Shown here one piece after another: positions 34,960 through 46,509 of a stretch of 64,000 nucleotides of DNA (position 1 is the stretch's first letter; each line of letters opens with the position of its first letter). The notes under the pieces are model-generated. The model saw nothing but the letters and a program-made list of their open reading frames with translations, did not search any database and was not told the DNA's origin. Position numbers and translations under genes: made by a program. Source of the DNA: Zhengitettix transpicula (taxonomy: Eukaryota; Arthropoda; Insecta; Orthoptera; Tetrigidae); the NCBI GenBank assembly GCA_037074705.1, contig CM073590.1, forward strand, positions 116,544,600 through 116,608,599. Direction: 5' to 3'.

Positions 34960-36600
34960 AGACTATGACTACAGTACAGAGGAATCTGCAACAGTCGCAG
35001 CTTCAAACAAGTTAATATAATGAATTATCCAATTATTATGATAAATTATCCAATTATTATAATAAATGATTATCAAATGCGAATTCTTAAAATGTAAATG
35101 TAAGAAACTCACATTTGAAATGTATAATTATTCTTTCCAACGGTTCAATTGTATGTCTATTATTGTAATCAATGTGAATCGCAGCATACTTTTGTAAATA
35201 AGCACTATTAGTAATTTATTTATGGGTCACCAATGACCAAGTTGTTAACGCGTACATTATAAACCTTTAATTAAAAAAAATGTATTTTGGCGTGTAAGAT
35301 TTATTTAAATAGCATGATAACTGTGCAGGGTTGGGTTATCCGAGGATGGTACACCCCGTCCTAAAATTAAATTCTCCTAGAAATATTACAAATGAAACTG
35401 TGCAGTTAAGGATGACTCGGGAAAGTGAGGAGAATAAAATTAATATATTCTCGTATTTCTGTCCATTGGCTCCTATCAGTCAATAACTATACTCATAAAA
35501 TTGGGCAAAACTGCATTAAGTTTTAATTGATATTATATGCATTCATCCTAAAGCTCAGCAATAAAGCTTTGTGATAATTTCTAATTATGAAGAAAGTTGT
35601 AAAATATTTATCGGAACCTGTAATTGTTCCCGGGTCTATCAGTTAGTACGCAGCCGCTCTAACAACTGAGCTCCAGCGTCGATTCGATTTACGATTCAGT
35701 ATGAGCATCATAAATCTCCCTACCAACTTATAAATTACTGTTTCCATAACGGCGATTTTCTTCTCTTTACAGAGAAAAGACTGATCGGGATTTATCGGAT
35801 TTGGTGAATAACGTTGAAGCTGCTTCAAATTGTCATCAAGCCTTAAGAAAAGTTAAAGCATTGAATGTAGTCTTCCAAATTTACTTTCAGTGTAAGGGGG
35901 AAGAATCGGTAGGTAAAACAAGATTTTGCATTTAAAGATAGGGTAATCTTATAGGCAGAGCAAAGTAGTAACAAAAATTCCAAAATAAATATAATTGTAT
36001 AAATAACAGTGAACTATAAAAAACGTGGTCTACAGTAGACCATATCAGCTACATACATTTTAGACAAATCTGTGTCAAAAACGAATCCTAACAACAAAAA
36101 CCATGCAGAATATTTTCAATCCCGTGTGAAATTACAGGTCCAGGCTAGTTTATATTATTAGTTTCCCTACAGAACAAAGGGCAAAAGACCTCATTATCAT
36201 TTAATCGTTTCTTCATTTTCCACTTTTAAAGTCTAACATTATCTTATTCGTCGATATTCAGAGAACTTTTTGGTACTTTACGATTTTTTCATAATTATTT
36301 CTTCTTTGAATTGATTGATATAACAGGTAACTCTCCCGTAGGTCATATTTTAATGTAGTTAGTTTTCTTCCGAAGAAACCTTTTCAATACGTATTTTCCC
36401 ATCTTTCCTTACACGTACCTATAAATCTGAAAGTCAGTTCACAGTATTTTTTTATTATTCATAGAATCCCTAATTCATTAAGAAATATTTTCGAAAATTT
36501 AACTTTACTTATATATATCTGACTTCTATAAATAAATGTAAAAACATCGTCGTATTATGAATAAATAATTAAAAAATTATAATAGAAAGAACAATAAGAC
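34960..36600. other. Gene-free region with dispersed repeat and tRNA-like remnant
   Basis: 35,020-35,070 has a short direct repeat (AATTATCCAATTATTATGAT unit, twice). 35,900-36,140 is another copy of the degenerate dispersed family seen at 7,400-7,640. I see no exon. Confidence 0.4.
35611..35680 (-). pseudogene. tRNA-like remnant or SINE head with intact A box
   Basis: The minus strand reads GAGCTCAGTTGTTAGAGCGG, a near-perfect tRNA D-arm and Pol III A box (GCTC-AGTTGTTA-GAGC). The expected T-arm region is GAACAATTACAGGTTCCG, a poor B box, and the anticodon stem does not pair well. It is therefore either a decayed tRNA pseudogene or the head of a tRNA-derived SINE. The downstream sequence shows no clear SINE tail. 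Confidence 0.35.
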
Positions 36601-36648
36601 TGACGCGACGTTTCATCCCTAATGTTTTCGAACCTTTTAAGGTGTTGA
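36600..36648 (-). ncRNA. Hammerhead-ribozyme-like motif H3 (degenerate core)
   Basis: The minus strand reads ACCTTAAAAGGTTCG, a short loop, then TTAGGGATGAAACGTCGCGTC. The 3' half is excellent: GAAA, helix III ACG-TCG-CGT and a GUC cleavage triplet. The 5' core is mutated (CTTAAAA in place of CTGANGA, losing the essential G5), and helix II pairs poorly. It is a dead relative of motif H1. The following AT-rich DNA again resembles that after H1 and H2. Confidence 0.4.
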
Positions 36649-36649
36649 A

Positions 36650-38990
36650 GTATTCATTTAAATTATATAATTTCAATTTAGTATTTTAAAAATGACAGGA
36701 AAACAAAATTTTACAAACTTAATAAATTATAATACAATTGTGCAATCAATTATAGAACATTACTTTCAAATAATTTCATGAAATGTAGAAGGCCATAAAT
36801 TTATAACGTGCAATTTGCACGCACATTGCGTCAGAAGTGACTTATATTTACACAGCTGTTGATAGTACTTATGAACAGCAATAGAACTTATTTAAACATA
36901 TAGATAGATATAATTACATTAATTATAAATATAGAGTATTGTTTAAAAATCATAATTTAGGTTGCCTGTTGTTAAAATTTTATTTTAAGAATACAAATAT
37001 TATTCCATATTAATGTGCGAAATATTTCATATGGGATATAATTGCTCGGCCATTATTGTACAAAATGATATTAATAATTTGAATAGAATTCATGATACGT
37101 TGCGATTGTAGCCCATTTATTGTAGTAAAAAAAACGTTTCCACTGTTAAAATCAACACTACTCTCAACAAATGTGTAAATATAGGCCTAACAAGCATTTC
37201 CGCCGCAACGTGAGTTTAGAAATTTATGTTCCTTTACTATGTAATTAATATTATATTAAGTTTTACATATATGTATCATAAATATCATAATAAATTTTAG
37301 TTTCTTGAAATTTTAGATAACGAATTTGACGTTATATCATTTAAATAAATTTATAATACCGGAAGGAATCCGTAAAAAAAGGGACTAAACTATGTGTCTG
37401 TTGAAATATTTTGTCTATTACAATATTTTAAATTTCATAATAAAATTCTGGGGCTCTTGTTTTTACAATAATCAATTTATTACATTTATTTATCTAAACA
37501 TTAGCTGCAAATGTCCCATTTCTAGTTATTGCAGTTGATTTACTCATTATAAAAGCTATCCGCAAGAATGTTGCGGTGGATAAACTCCCAGTTCTAAAAA
37601 GGGAGTGTCCTATCCTCAAATGACCCTCAACTCAAGTCATCGACATTTAATCTTGTTTGTTACAGTAATTCTTGCTGTCTATTTAAGGGAGTGGCGTGAC
37701 AGCATTGCATAATTGTCGGCTAATTAAAAGCAGTAAGATGAATGGAGGGCATTCGTCAAATCCGATCAGCGTGCATGAAAGTCACGTTTCCTCTTTTCGA
37801 GAATGACTATTTTTCTGATGTCTCAGACGAGGTGGAAGGTCAATGTTGAAATATAGAATATATATCAGTGTTTAAACTGCACTTGTTAGCGCGTTAGAAA
37901 CATGAGTCAAGGAAACTAAGCAACTAAGGTTTGTGACAGATTATAAATTCGGCTGCAAATGGTAAATTATTATAATTATTTCTGACAAAGGTCAAATTTA
38001 AACTTAAATATGTGAACAATCAAATGTCAACTATTCCAAAATCATGATTTTTAATAACACAGGCTCGTTATTTATTCTCTAAACCATAAAAATCTAATCA
38101 TATTTATGCATTAATATTTTTATTGCGCTTTGTCATTGATTTAAAAATAACTTGTAATGGAATACTGGTCCTGTTTAGATTTTTCAACGATATGGTTTTA
38201 TGTGCAGGTATCGTTAATACACATGGTTATAGACAAACCACCCATAACAGACATCGAGAATCTGTACGACGGTCTTGACCGCGAAAATACGCGATAAATT
38301 TACTACAGTGACGCTTCGCCATTCAATCTAATTTTTTTTACACTTCAAATAAATCTTAATCGCATCCAAATAATATTTCTCTGTTTATCATGTGCAATGG
38401 CAGCTGTTAATAACATACGCTAAATATAACGTATATATTGTGCACGTGATTGCACGGCTAATGTTTTTATTGTAATATTCCATCTAAATAGAAAAATATA
38501 CGTTTGTATGTACGTTGTAATTGGATGATTTTAGTATGAAGTATGTCTTCACGGTGACTTTGGATCGATTTCGATTAAACTTCTTGACGTCATTTTACAG
38601 AACCGCGAGAATATTCATAGCGAAATAAATTAACTATCCGCATTTGACGCACACTGACGTACTTTTAAAAAATGTGATTTTTACGCTTATCACAAAAAAG
38701 AAACGGTCTTACACCGAATACGATGAAACTTTACGTCATTTGTTGTATGCAGACTTAACACGGTTCTTAGCGATATCAAACTGCCATCCGCCACTTCAAA
38801 CAAAATGACGGGAGTTCCAAAACCTTGTTTTATTGGTTCCCCCTCCCCATAAAACCAGTTGAATCAATATAGTTTAAGCCTTATTGAGGTGTTAAACAGA
38901 ACAATTATACACCATCTTGAGACTAAACAGCGAACGATCCAAAATCTTATTTAAAAGGAATTGTGTCTGTTTTTCGGAAAATCTGCGAAA
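36650..38990. other. Gene-free region with a GC-balanced unique patch
   Basis: No exon is recognised. 37,550-37,860 is GC-balanced and non-repetitive and contains homeodomain-like TAATTAAAAG and a short hairpin (ATCCGCAAGAATGTTGCGGTGGAT). This is the pattern of a regulatory conserved element, but that is inference. Confidence 0.35.
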
Positions 38991-38998
38991 CAATTATA

Positions 38999-39743
38999 CG
39001 TAAAAGCGGTACATAACTTCAAAACTATCATAAATTGACTTCCACTAATTGAAAAAATTAAAATTAAAATTTTGTTTGCTCGATGTTTGGGAAATTTTAT
39101 AATTATGTAAACAAAATATTTGCTGTCAATAATAGGCCACAAAACAGCAGCGTATTAATTATACAGAAAACAGCAATCACTAATAAAAGTATTAAATAAA
39201 AAACTGGAAACTATGAGTTATAAGCAACGCGTTAAGAATAAAAAAATCTAATCATTAGTATTAAACGTAGAAAATCATTGTGCATAAAGCTAATCACAAG
39301 CTAAGAACCGTGCACAATATTTTAACCCGGAATGAAGGGCAGCTTATCAGATGGAAATTCATAAGTTAATTCAATAATTATTTCTGTATGTAGACTCATT
39401 AATAGCATTTACATACAAATTACATTTTCTCCTTTTTCCATATTAACTATCATATACGTACCTCATGTCAATTTAATGTCCATCAAACAAATTTCTACGA
39501 CATATATAAAATATTGTGCTCGGTTAATAGTATCCAGTTTTTTATTTAATATTTTCATTATTCATTGTTGTTTTCTGTTTAATGAATACGCTGCTGTATT
39601 GTGGCCTATTATTGACAGCAAATATTTTGTTTACATAATTATAAAATTTCCAAAAAACATGGAAAAAACTAAATTTTAATTTAAAATAATTCAATTAGTG
39701 GAAGTCGATTTATGATAGTTTTAAAGTTATGTACCGATTTTGA

Positions 39744-39745
<2 letters not shown>
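38999..39745. repeat. Long inverted repeat (~215-bp arms, ~310-bp spacer)
   Basis: The left arm, ~38,999-39,216, contains GGTACATAAC, CTTCCACTAATTGAA, AAATATTTGCTGTCAATAAT and AACAGCAGCGTATTAA. The right arm, ~39,530-39,745, is its reverse complement with small indels (ATTATTGACAGCAAATATTT, TTCAATTAGTGGAAG, GTTATGTACC). The outer end of the right arm runs into a (TA)n tract. The frames at 38,951-39,142 (-) and 39,476-39,679 (+) share residues only because of this duplication. It could be a fold-back DNA transposon or an inverted duplication. No transposase lies in the spacer, which carries a copy of the dispersed family seen at 7,400. Confidence 0.8.

Positions 39746-39790
<45 letters not shown>
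39745..39790. repeat. (TA)n microsatellite
   Basis: About 45 bases of TA with a single G interruption, abutting the outer end of the long inverted repeat. It is a simple repeat and a good slippage or cruciform site. Confidence 0.9.
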
Positions 39791-39799
39791 ACTATTTGT

Positions 39800-41420
39800 A
39801 CACAGATTTTGGTTTGGTATTAAACGTTAGGTTTATTATATATCTTTACCACATTTTAATCGCTTTATGTGGTTGTTGTTAAGTATTCCAATTTCCGTAT
39901 TAAAAATAATAGCTGTGAGAACCCGGAATGTTATAATAGTTGTTATTCCAGAGCTGCAGAAGCTGAAGGCTGCTGTGCTGCGTACTCCGGGCTGCTTATC
40001 TCCGTACGTCAATTTTGAATGAACAACACCTTGACCCTGTGACCCGCTGGAAGCATGCCCAAAGGGCACTACACTCGTCGCATCTGTGCTAAACAACAGC
40101 TCGCCGCCACTCCAGGAACAAATACTTCTTAATAGCTTCTGCGTAGGTCTGAAAGGTATATCAAACGGCTACGGTTTAGGTGAAAAACTCTTCAGCGTTT
40201 TGATACAAAGTCGTTCAGACGTTGACGATTGAATCATTTGCGTCATACGTATCCCTTTCAGCCATGTAATTCATTCCTTATATCGAAACATATATTCCTG
40301 TGACCTATGGGGCCGATTAATCCAGTGTATTCTGATTGTTTAAATACTTGCAATTCTAAGAAATCCAGTGAGTGGTGCAATTTTACTCGTATGTTTTCCA
40401 GTACAGTGAGGCATTGAGTTCAGTCTATGAGACGTGAGTCAACAGGAGTGGTCTTTAAAATGTACTTTTTGAGGTTTGAAGGACACTGACGTTAAATTAG
40501 AGAAATTCTGTTCACCCTTCGAGAAAGACAGAAAATATATGGGGTATAAATTCGGAAAGGGTTAAATGTGCGATTCACCGAAAAATTTTGAGGAACCTGA
40601 CTGACAAAAAAATTGACAAGACTGGTATCATTTGAACATGCTGATAAATATCCTTCCGGGAAGTACCAATTAATGAGACCGTAACTGGCCAAATTTGATT
40701 ACATAAACTACTAATTAAGATAGAGACGGGGTAGAACGACTAATATCATTAATTGAAAATTAGCCTGCTATCGCACTTTCTCCATAATATTATTCTTGCT
40801 ATAGTTTTTCCTCCGGGGCGGTGGTCTCATGTCTGTATTCAGAGCTACAGAAGTCCTAAGGATTACGCCGAAATGTATTCAGAAAATATTTACCGATGTA
40901 CTGCCTCCAGTATTTATGGAGCTACGAATTCATTTTTCTAATGCAAAACTTCATTCAGTATACTAAAGTAGCTCTATAATTACTTGAAAAATCTTGGATG
41001 TGGCGCTGGTGGTATCGAAAAAAAAATTGTTCCAGAGAATTAACATCTTTCAATAATTTTTTCTACTGGCAAATGTTATGAATATTTTCCAAAGAATGAG
41101 TTTCTGAGAGTTATTATACACTTCCCTTTAAACACGTCTAAAGATACAGAAGATTACTTTTTTACCCATTTTAACCTGTTTATAATGCGGTGTTGATCTT
41201 AAAGGAAGTCTTAACATCTACAAATGATGAACACCGCTCACGGCGTCCACTGGATCTGTATACACCTTTTATCACCCATAAAATCAATAAGTCAAACTGC
41301 CAGAATATGTTGGAGATAAATACATATCCATGTCTCTGTACGTTCAATTATTCATGAAAAATAGATTCATAAAATTCCCCTAAGATGGTTGCCGCGTTTG
41401 TTCACATTTGAGAAGAATCA
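39800..41420. other. Gene-free stretch with a GC-balanced patch
   Basis: 39,900-40,110 is GC-balanced; the minus-strand frame 39,836-40,096 contains DATSVVPFGHASSGSQGQGV and is unlike nearby AT-rich frames. I recognise no domain. The rest is AT-rich without recognisable coding potential. Confidence 0.25.
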
Positions 41421-41429
41421 CAATCGTGT

Positions 41430-41925
41430 GGTGGATTCAGAGGCTCGTTTGAGGCTTTTTCGTCACAATCCTTCGTGAGTCTGTATGTCGATACATGTCG
41501 AAACATGGACTCATCACTCCACTACAGATATAAAATGAGTTTCTGCAGGAAAATCTACTACGAAAAGGCAAAGATGGTGAAATCTGCCGGGAAGGCAAGG
41601 GTAAAGGCATAATCCACACTTGACCAATAATATCCCGATAATTATTATCTATACTGTTTAGATGAAGTTAGAACTATTACAGGAACGACCGTATTCGGAA
41701 ACGTTGTCCCACAACATGTTTTTTTATGTATTATCGTAAATAAAATGTCGTACAGCTAAAACCTTCCCATCGAACAAGAAGATCAATGCTGAAACAAAAC
41801 TTTTGGAAATCTTCTGACAACTTACAACTACGTCTTTGGACTGCTTGAAAAATAAGTGGAAACACTGGGCTAAGTTTTCAATATGAAAGGAGATTAGGTT
41901 CAGGAATAAAAGAGAATCAAACAAA
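41430..41925 (+). pseudogene. mariner transposase fossil 2
   Basis: The plus strand encodes LFRHNPS, then after stops ETWTHHSTTDIK (~41,500-41,540). The latter matches the D-E-T-W-I-H-H-Y-T-P-E-T-K block around the first catalytic Asp of mariner transposase; the Asp itself is lost (VETW). It is followed by AGKSTTK and, after a frameshift, KAKMVKSAGKA. Around 41,760-41,870, FPSNKKINAETKLLEIF and NKWKHW match the C-terminal 'F-S-S-N-E-E-V-I-A-x-T-E-A-Y-F...R-W' segment. The middle part with the second and third catalytic Asp is deleted. It is an old inactive copy. Confidence 0.6.
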
Positions 41926-42199
41926 AATAATTTGTTTTTGTATTGACCTACTTGCTATCATTTCAAAAATCTCACGAATTGTAGTGCACGAAGCCATGAG
42001 TTTTAATTAAGAAGGAACAACTATTAGACGACTTCTTGAATGAAAAGTATGGGTATCATCACTGCACGGATGGCTGCGCTCAATCACTTTCTTTAATAAT
42101 AAAAGTATCGAACTGTTTAGCACATTCCATCAAAATCTTTCATCTGAGTTTTGATATAGACAACAGTCCGAGATTTGTATAAAAATATTTTATCACCGG

Positions 42200-42697
42200 T
42201 TTTTTTTGGGGGGGTGTAGATAGGCTATGTATAGGGTAATCCACATAGTGGCAACTCCCCTCTTATAGCATAGGAAAGGGATTTGAAAGGGGGGATGCGG
42301 TAGGGTGAAGGAAGGTAGCCAAGGGTTACTAGGGCCCCCGGGCTATATTTTAAGGATCCTACCCGGCATTCGCCTAAAAGTAATGCAGGACAAACCCTAT
42401 AAAAACCTGCATCGGGTAGGTCGGGCATTTGGTACTTGTCCCACGCCCTTCCGATAGCGGGAGAGGAGTTTGCTGTGGGGACGCAGCATTCCCTTCTCCG
42501 TGCCTCGACCAGTTTAGGAGGCAGCTGGCCGACTATTCCAATAGGAATAGCAGACAACTCTTGCCGTATGCCCAAGGTCTGTGACCCCGGAACATACACC
42601 TCTCAGAACAGGCCGAGGTGCCTCGGCTTGTGGGAACTTTAGTTCAAAAACGGAGAGGAAAAGGCATACCCAAAGGTACCCCCTTCGTATCTCTCCT
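42200..42697 (-). repeat. 485-bp repeat, copy D (full length, T-run at 42,200)
   Basis: A full-length-type copy with a T-run at 42,200-42,207 and a 5' end near CCTTCGTATCTCTCC. On the minus strand it has a 124-codon frame (42,225-42,599) that includes IVGQLPP and GRAWDKY and runs almost through the element; the homologous frames in A and C are shorter. It is the best template in the window for deriving a consensus, together with copy C. Confidence 0.85.
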
Positions 42698-42714
42698 AAA
42701 AGGTTCTGCCTGCG

Positions 42715-42791
42715 AGAGAAAACCCTCTCAGGTTACCTGCGAGAGAATCCTCTCGCAGGCTTTTGATACGGGAGAGGGTTTTTTTTTTTTT
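42715..42791. repeat. Nested hairpin followed by T-run
   Basis: CCTGCGAGAG-AATC-CTCTCGCAGG (about 42,736-42,759) is a perfect 10-bp hairpin. It is nested between AAAACCCTCTC and GAGAGGGTTTT, and a run of 13 T follows, belonging to the A-tail of copy E. The related phrase CTGCGAGAGAAAACC also occurs just upstream. It sits exactly between two tandem 485-bp repeats. Confidence 0.75.
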
Positions 42792-43010
42792 AGGGCAACA
42801 GGCTACATGAGGGTGATCCACATTGGGCAACTCCCCTTTAATAGCATAGGAAGGGATTAGAAAGGGGGGGTGCGGAAGGGTAGAGGAAGGTAGCCAAGGG
42901 TTAACTAGGGCCCCCGGGCTATGGTTTAAGGGTCCTACCCGGCATTCGCCTAAAGAAATGCAGGGAAAACCCTAGAAAAACCTGCATCGGGTAGGTCGGG
43001 CATTGGGTAC
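42779..43010 (-). repeat. 485-bp repeat, copy E (5'-truncated)
   Basis: It begins with a 13-base T-run and AGGGCAACAGGCTACATGAG, and breaks off abruptly after GTCGGGCATTGGGTAC at 43,010, so only about the 3' 220 bp is present. It lies 80 bp from copy D in the same orientation. The abrupt loss of the 5' part with the A-tail retained is typical of LINE-type retrotransposition. Confidence 0.85.
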
Positions 43011-43014
43011 AATA

Positions 43015-46000
43015 TCCATATTTATAAAATATTTATAGATGCCATAAAACAACTGCTGGTTATATCTGTTTGACAATTTGGAAAAGAAATGGAGCTTTAA
43101 AACTTTTGTGCCACAAAGAAAATTTTCATTGTGCATAAATTTAGAAAATTTATCCTTAGGCATCAGAAAACAATTTATCAAGATTCTTCAGAGGAAAATC
43201 AGTTTAATAATGCGTGTGAACTGTAGTTCAGTGTTTTTCCTTAAGATATGTCTTCAAAACGTTTTTATCGAGTTCTGTTGCAAGATACCTGATTTTCTTC
43301 AAAATTTATAAAATAAAATATTTTAACAGAGGCGTTGCCAGAAAACAGATTCTGCCAACGGCATCAGAAAATTTAAATTCAAACATATTTTAAATCTCTG
43401 TAAATTTATTTCATTAAACGAATTTGAAAAAAATATTTCTAACAGAAATTAAATAGCCAATGTTTTTTCACCATTCATAGATGACTAATTTCGAACAAGA
43501 TAAATGATTGCTAAAATTCATATTTTCGGATTGGGATTGAAAAATCTTGACCGGACCGGACAGCCTATTTCCTGTTCTTTAATAGACATTTACTGAAATT
43601 GAAAGAAATTGTCTTCATGTTGATCAGAATATGGACGAACTAAGTTGTAAACGTGATGGTTACAAAAATATATGCGTCAGCAAGTTTCAAAATCACGCAA
43701 GTAGAGCATGTTGCTCAGTCCTTGGGTCGTATGCCAGCAGATGCTTGATTGGCAGACGTGAGTGGGAGGTCTTCCGTTACATATTTCCAAATTCGAGACC
43801 ACAACAGAGAAGAAATTCTGAATCTACTAGACAATAGTGTAAATATCCAAAGGTTACACAGATCCTCACCACTCGACTTACCTCATGGATTAGACTAATC
43901 AAATCATCATTATTGCAACGGATGTCGTAAAAGTAAGTTCTGCTTTATAAACCAGTGGGTTTCAATCTCATGTCATTGTATTATTATATCATATCTAATA
44001 TTTGCTTATTGTGATAAACATATTGCAAATAGAAATAATTTTTTTTTTAAAAAAAAGTCTCAGCGAAAACAATTGTAAGCTAAATATTTTAGCATAAAAT
44101 CTTACTCGTGAGGAATGACCGTCGACCAAATATAACATTAATTTCTCACTACTTATTAAATATTTATAATTTTAATAAAAACTAAAACAATTTGTTCACG
44201 CACTTTTTGTTAAGTTCTGGCAATTTCAAACCCCGTTAAAGTTTCTTGTGTTACTTACTACTTTCTCATCACTCACAGTTAAACATTTCACAACTTTTCC
44301 TCATTTCACCTTAATTTTTTCATGAGAATTTAGGAAACAATTTTATTATTTATATTTCGTCACTTTAATAAGTTGAAACAAATGCAGTCGCTCTTATTCA
44401 CCTTCTTTATTTTTAACGCGATTGACATTCTCTCCGTAGTAATTCTAAAGATAAGTAATCCTATCAGTATCTAAACTTAAAGGTAAGAAAAGTTTCGCTT
44501 TTATTGCTATTACTTTTAATTATTTTCTCTTGAATAATTTTCATTTTAATAACTCATTTATTGCTAGAAATTTTGTAGTTTCTTATTTTATTTAATAATC
44601 TTATATTCTACTTTATTAAAACCCTCTAAAAATGTAACGATTTTTTGTATTTATTAATTGAAATATTGTAGAGGCGTCTGTATTTTACCTGCCCATCTGA
44701 GGCGAAGAAATTTTTATCGTAAACGCAATAGCTCATTGAGGCTCTCCCGGCCAGTGCCAGAAATGTCACCCAAATATAAATTTGCACTTTGGGCGAGCAA
44801 GGGAGGTAGTAATTATGGAGGCGCCGCGAGAAGTTATGTCTTGATGATGGAAAAGTGAGAAAATATAATAATCGGCAATTAAATATGATAGGCGTGCTTG
44901 TAGGTGTACATTGGGCTGATTGCGTTGGTTTGATGCTAGAGTTGCGTCCCGGGACGTTGCGGAACGACGAACACAACCCAGAAGCAGACACACCACAATA
45001 AAACAACAAGAAAAAAGGTTGTGTCTGACTAACATCATAATTCGCTAATATATTTGTTAATAAATATTGAACCATAAAGTTTTTTTTAATTTATAAATGC
45101 AACGAATTAAAATATTTTGTAAAACAATACAGTAAAAATGTGCTACAATATGATCCTTAAGTAATATTTAATCATTTTGCAAGGTAATTCACGTTCTCTT
45201 AAGTCTTATTTATGATTTATAAGTAGCTACTTATTATTAGAGCAAAAAATTAATCCGAATTTTTTATAAATATTAATTTAGGTTCAAATCTCATTCACTT
45301 TTTCTTGTCAATTTAATAGATTCGCGGCACCTTTTCTATTTATGACTTTTCTGTGAGTTACAAACAACTCTCCCGTCCAAATTAAGAGCATAGATTTAAA
45401 AATGCTGAATTATGGGCATCAGCATTTTCCAATTTTGCAATTATTCCGAATATTGTGTCGCGCACAAAAAATCACATACGAACTATTACAATTGCGTTTA
45501 TTCCACTCCTGTTCATTCTGAGGTATAGTTCGGAAGAAAAATTCATATACTACAGATTACTAAATGTACGCGTTATGGTAAAGTGATATAAACATTTTTT
45601 AAATATTAAATTACAGTTATATAAATTTGCAAACGTTTATTTTAAATGAATATGATGTGAGTTATTGACACACAATAGTACAGAAGAAAATTAAATGTGA
45701 CATGTGCGTGGAATAATTATGTATATTCAGAAGAAAGCATTGTTTTGGAACATATATGGTCAAAATGCATACGAAACAGCATGATAACTGCTACTTTAAT
45801 ATTATAAAAGTGTAGAAAATATTTGTATAGAAAACAGCTTGTCATTAATTACTATAAAGGGCCAACTTTAATATCATATAATTGAATTAGAATGGAAATA
45901 TATTGAACTGTGTTAACTCTATTGAATTTAAATTTAAAAAGTAGAAAAATAACTTTATAAACCCATACAGTACTCTTAAAAAGCATTATAAACTTTGATT

Positions 46001-46240
46001 TTGTCCAGCTATCTGAAGTGCATGTCCGTTGTCTTCAGAGTACATTCGCTTATGATTCGACAAATCGTTATGCTATCAAAAACCACTTATATCCAAATAA
46101 ACTTTATATTTCTTCACAATTAATGTTAGCGGTGAGCATATATTAATGTTAATATTTCCTCTTTCTAGAAGATAGATTAGCGTCGTGTTACTTCAAGAAA
46201 CGTCTGACTGAGTGACTCACTTCATCACAAAATGTGGAAC
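43015..46240. other. Gene-free region with unassigned frames
   Basis: No gene is recognised. 44,650-45,060 is GC-balanced and holds a 149-codon minus-strand frame (containing SFRNVPGRNSSIKPTQSAQC) with overlapping alternative frames. No domain, signal peptide or splice partner is evident. 43,631-43,837 holds a 68-codon frame of unknown origin. The rest is AT-rich. Confidence 0.3.
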
Positions 46241-46252
46241 GACTAGTCTGAA

Positions 46253-46396
46253 GGTCAGAGAAGCTATCTGATGTTCTACTTGGACCGCAAGCCTTCCTGC
46301 ACCCACGACAACTTTGCGCGTGACGAGCTTCATTCTAGCAAAGAGCAAAATCAAATGCTAAAAAGAGACAAACGCAGATGTAAAAAAATACACTAA
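46253..46396 (+). other. Exon-like open frame, unknown family
   Basis: An open frame of 47 codons without an initiating ATG ends in TAA at 46,394-46,396. The translation includes SYLMFYLDRKPSCTHDNFAR and ends KRDKRRCKKIH. The composition is coding-like, and AAG/CAG acceptor-like dinucleotides lie just upstream (46,251-46,260). It might be the terminal exon of an unidentified gene or a chance frame. Confidence 0.15.
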
Positions 46397-46509
46397 CACA
46401 TAGTATGATTATATTTCATTGTTGTATTGCAGTCGTTCTTACAGTTATCTAATAGCCTTCAGAAATTTATCAGAACTTATTATCACAGTATCTAGAGATT
46501 GGAGTTCTA

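Noticed and set aside
42225..42599. 124-codon frame within copy D of the 485-bp repeat as a host gene
   Set aside because: It lies wholly in a dispersed repeat and is shortened or broken in the other copies; kept only as a possible element-encoded ORF tail.
42736..42791. Bacterial-type intrinsic terminator (hairpin plus T-run)
   Set aside because: The window is eukaryotic and the T-run is the A-tail of copy E of the 485-bp repeat.
44626..45075. 149-codon minus-strand frame, the second longest in the window
   Set aside because: It overlaps open frames in two other phases, has no recognisable domain and no splice context; the openness follows from base composition.
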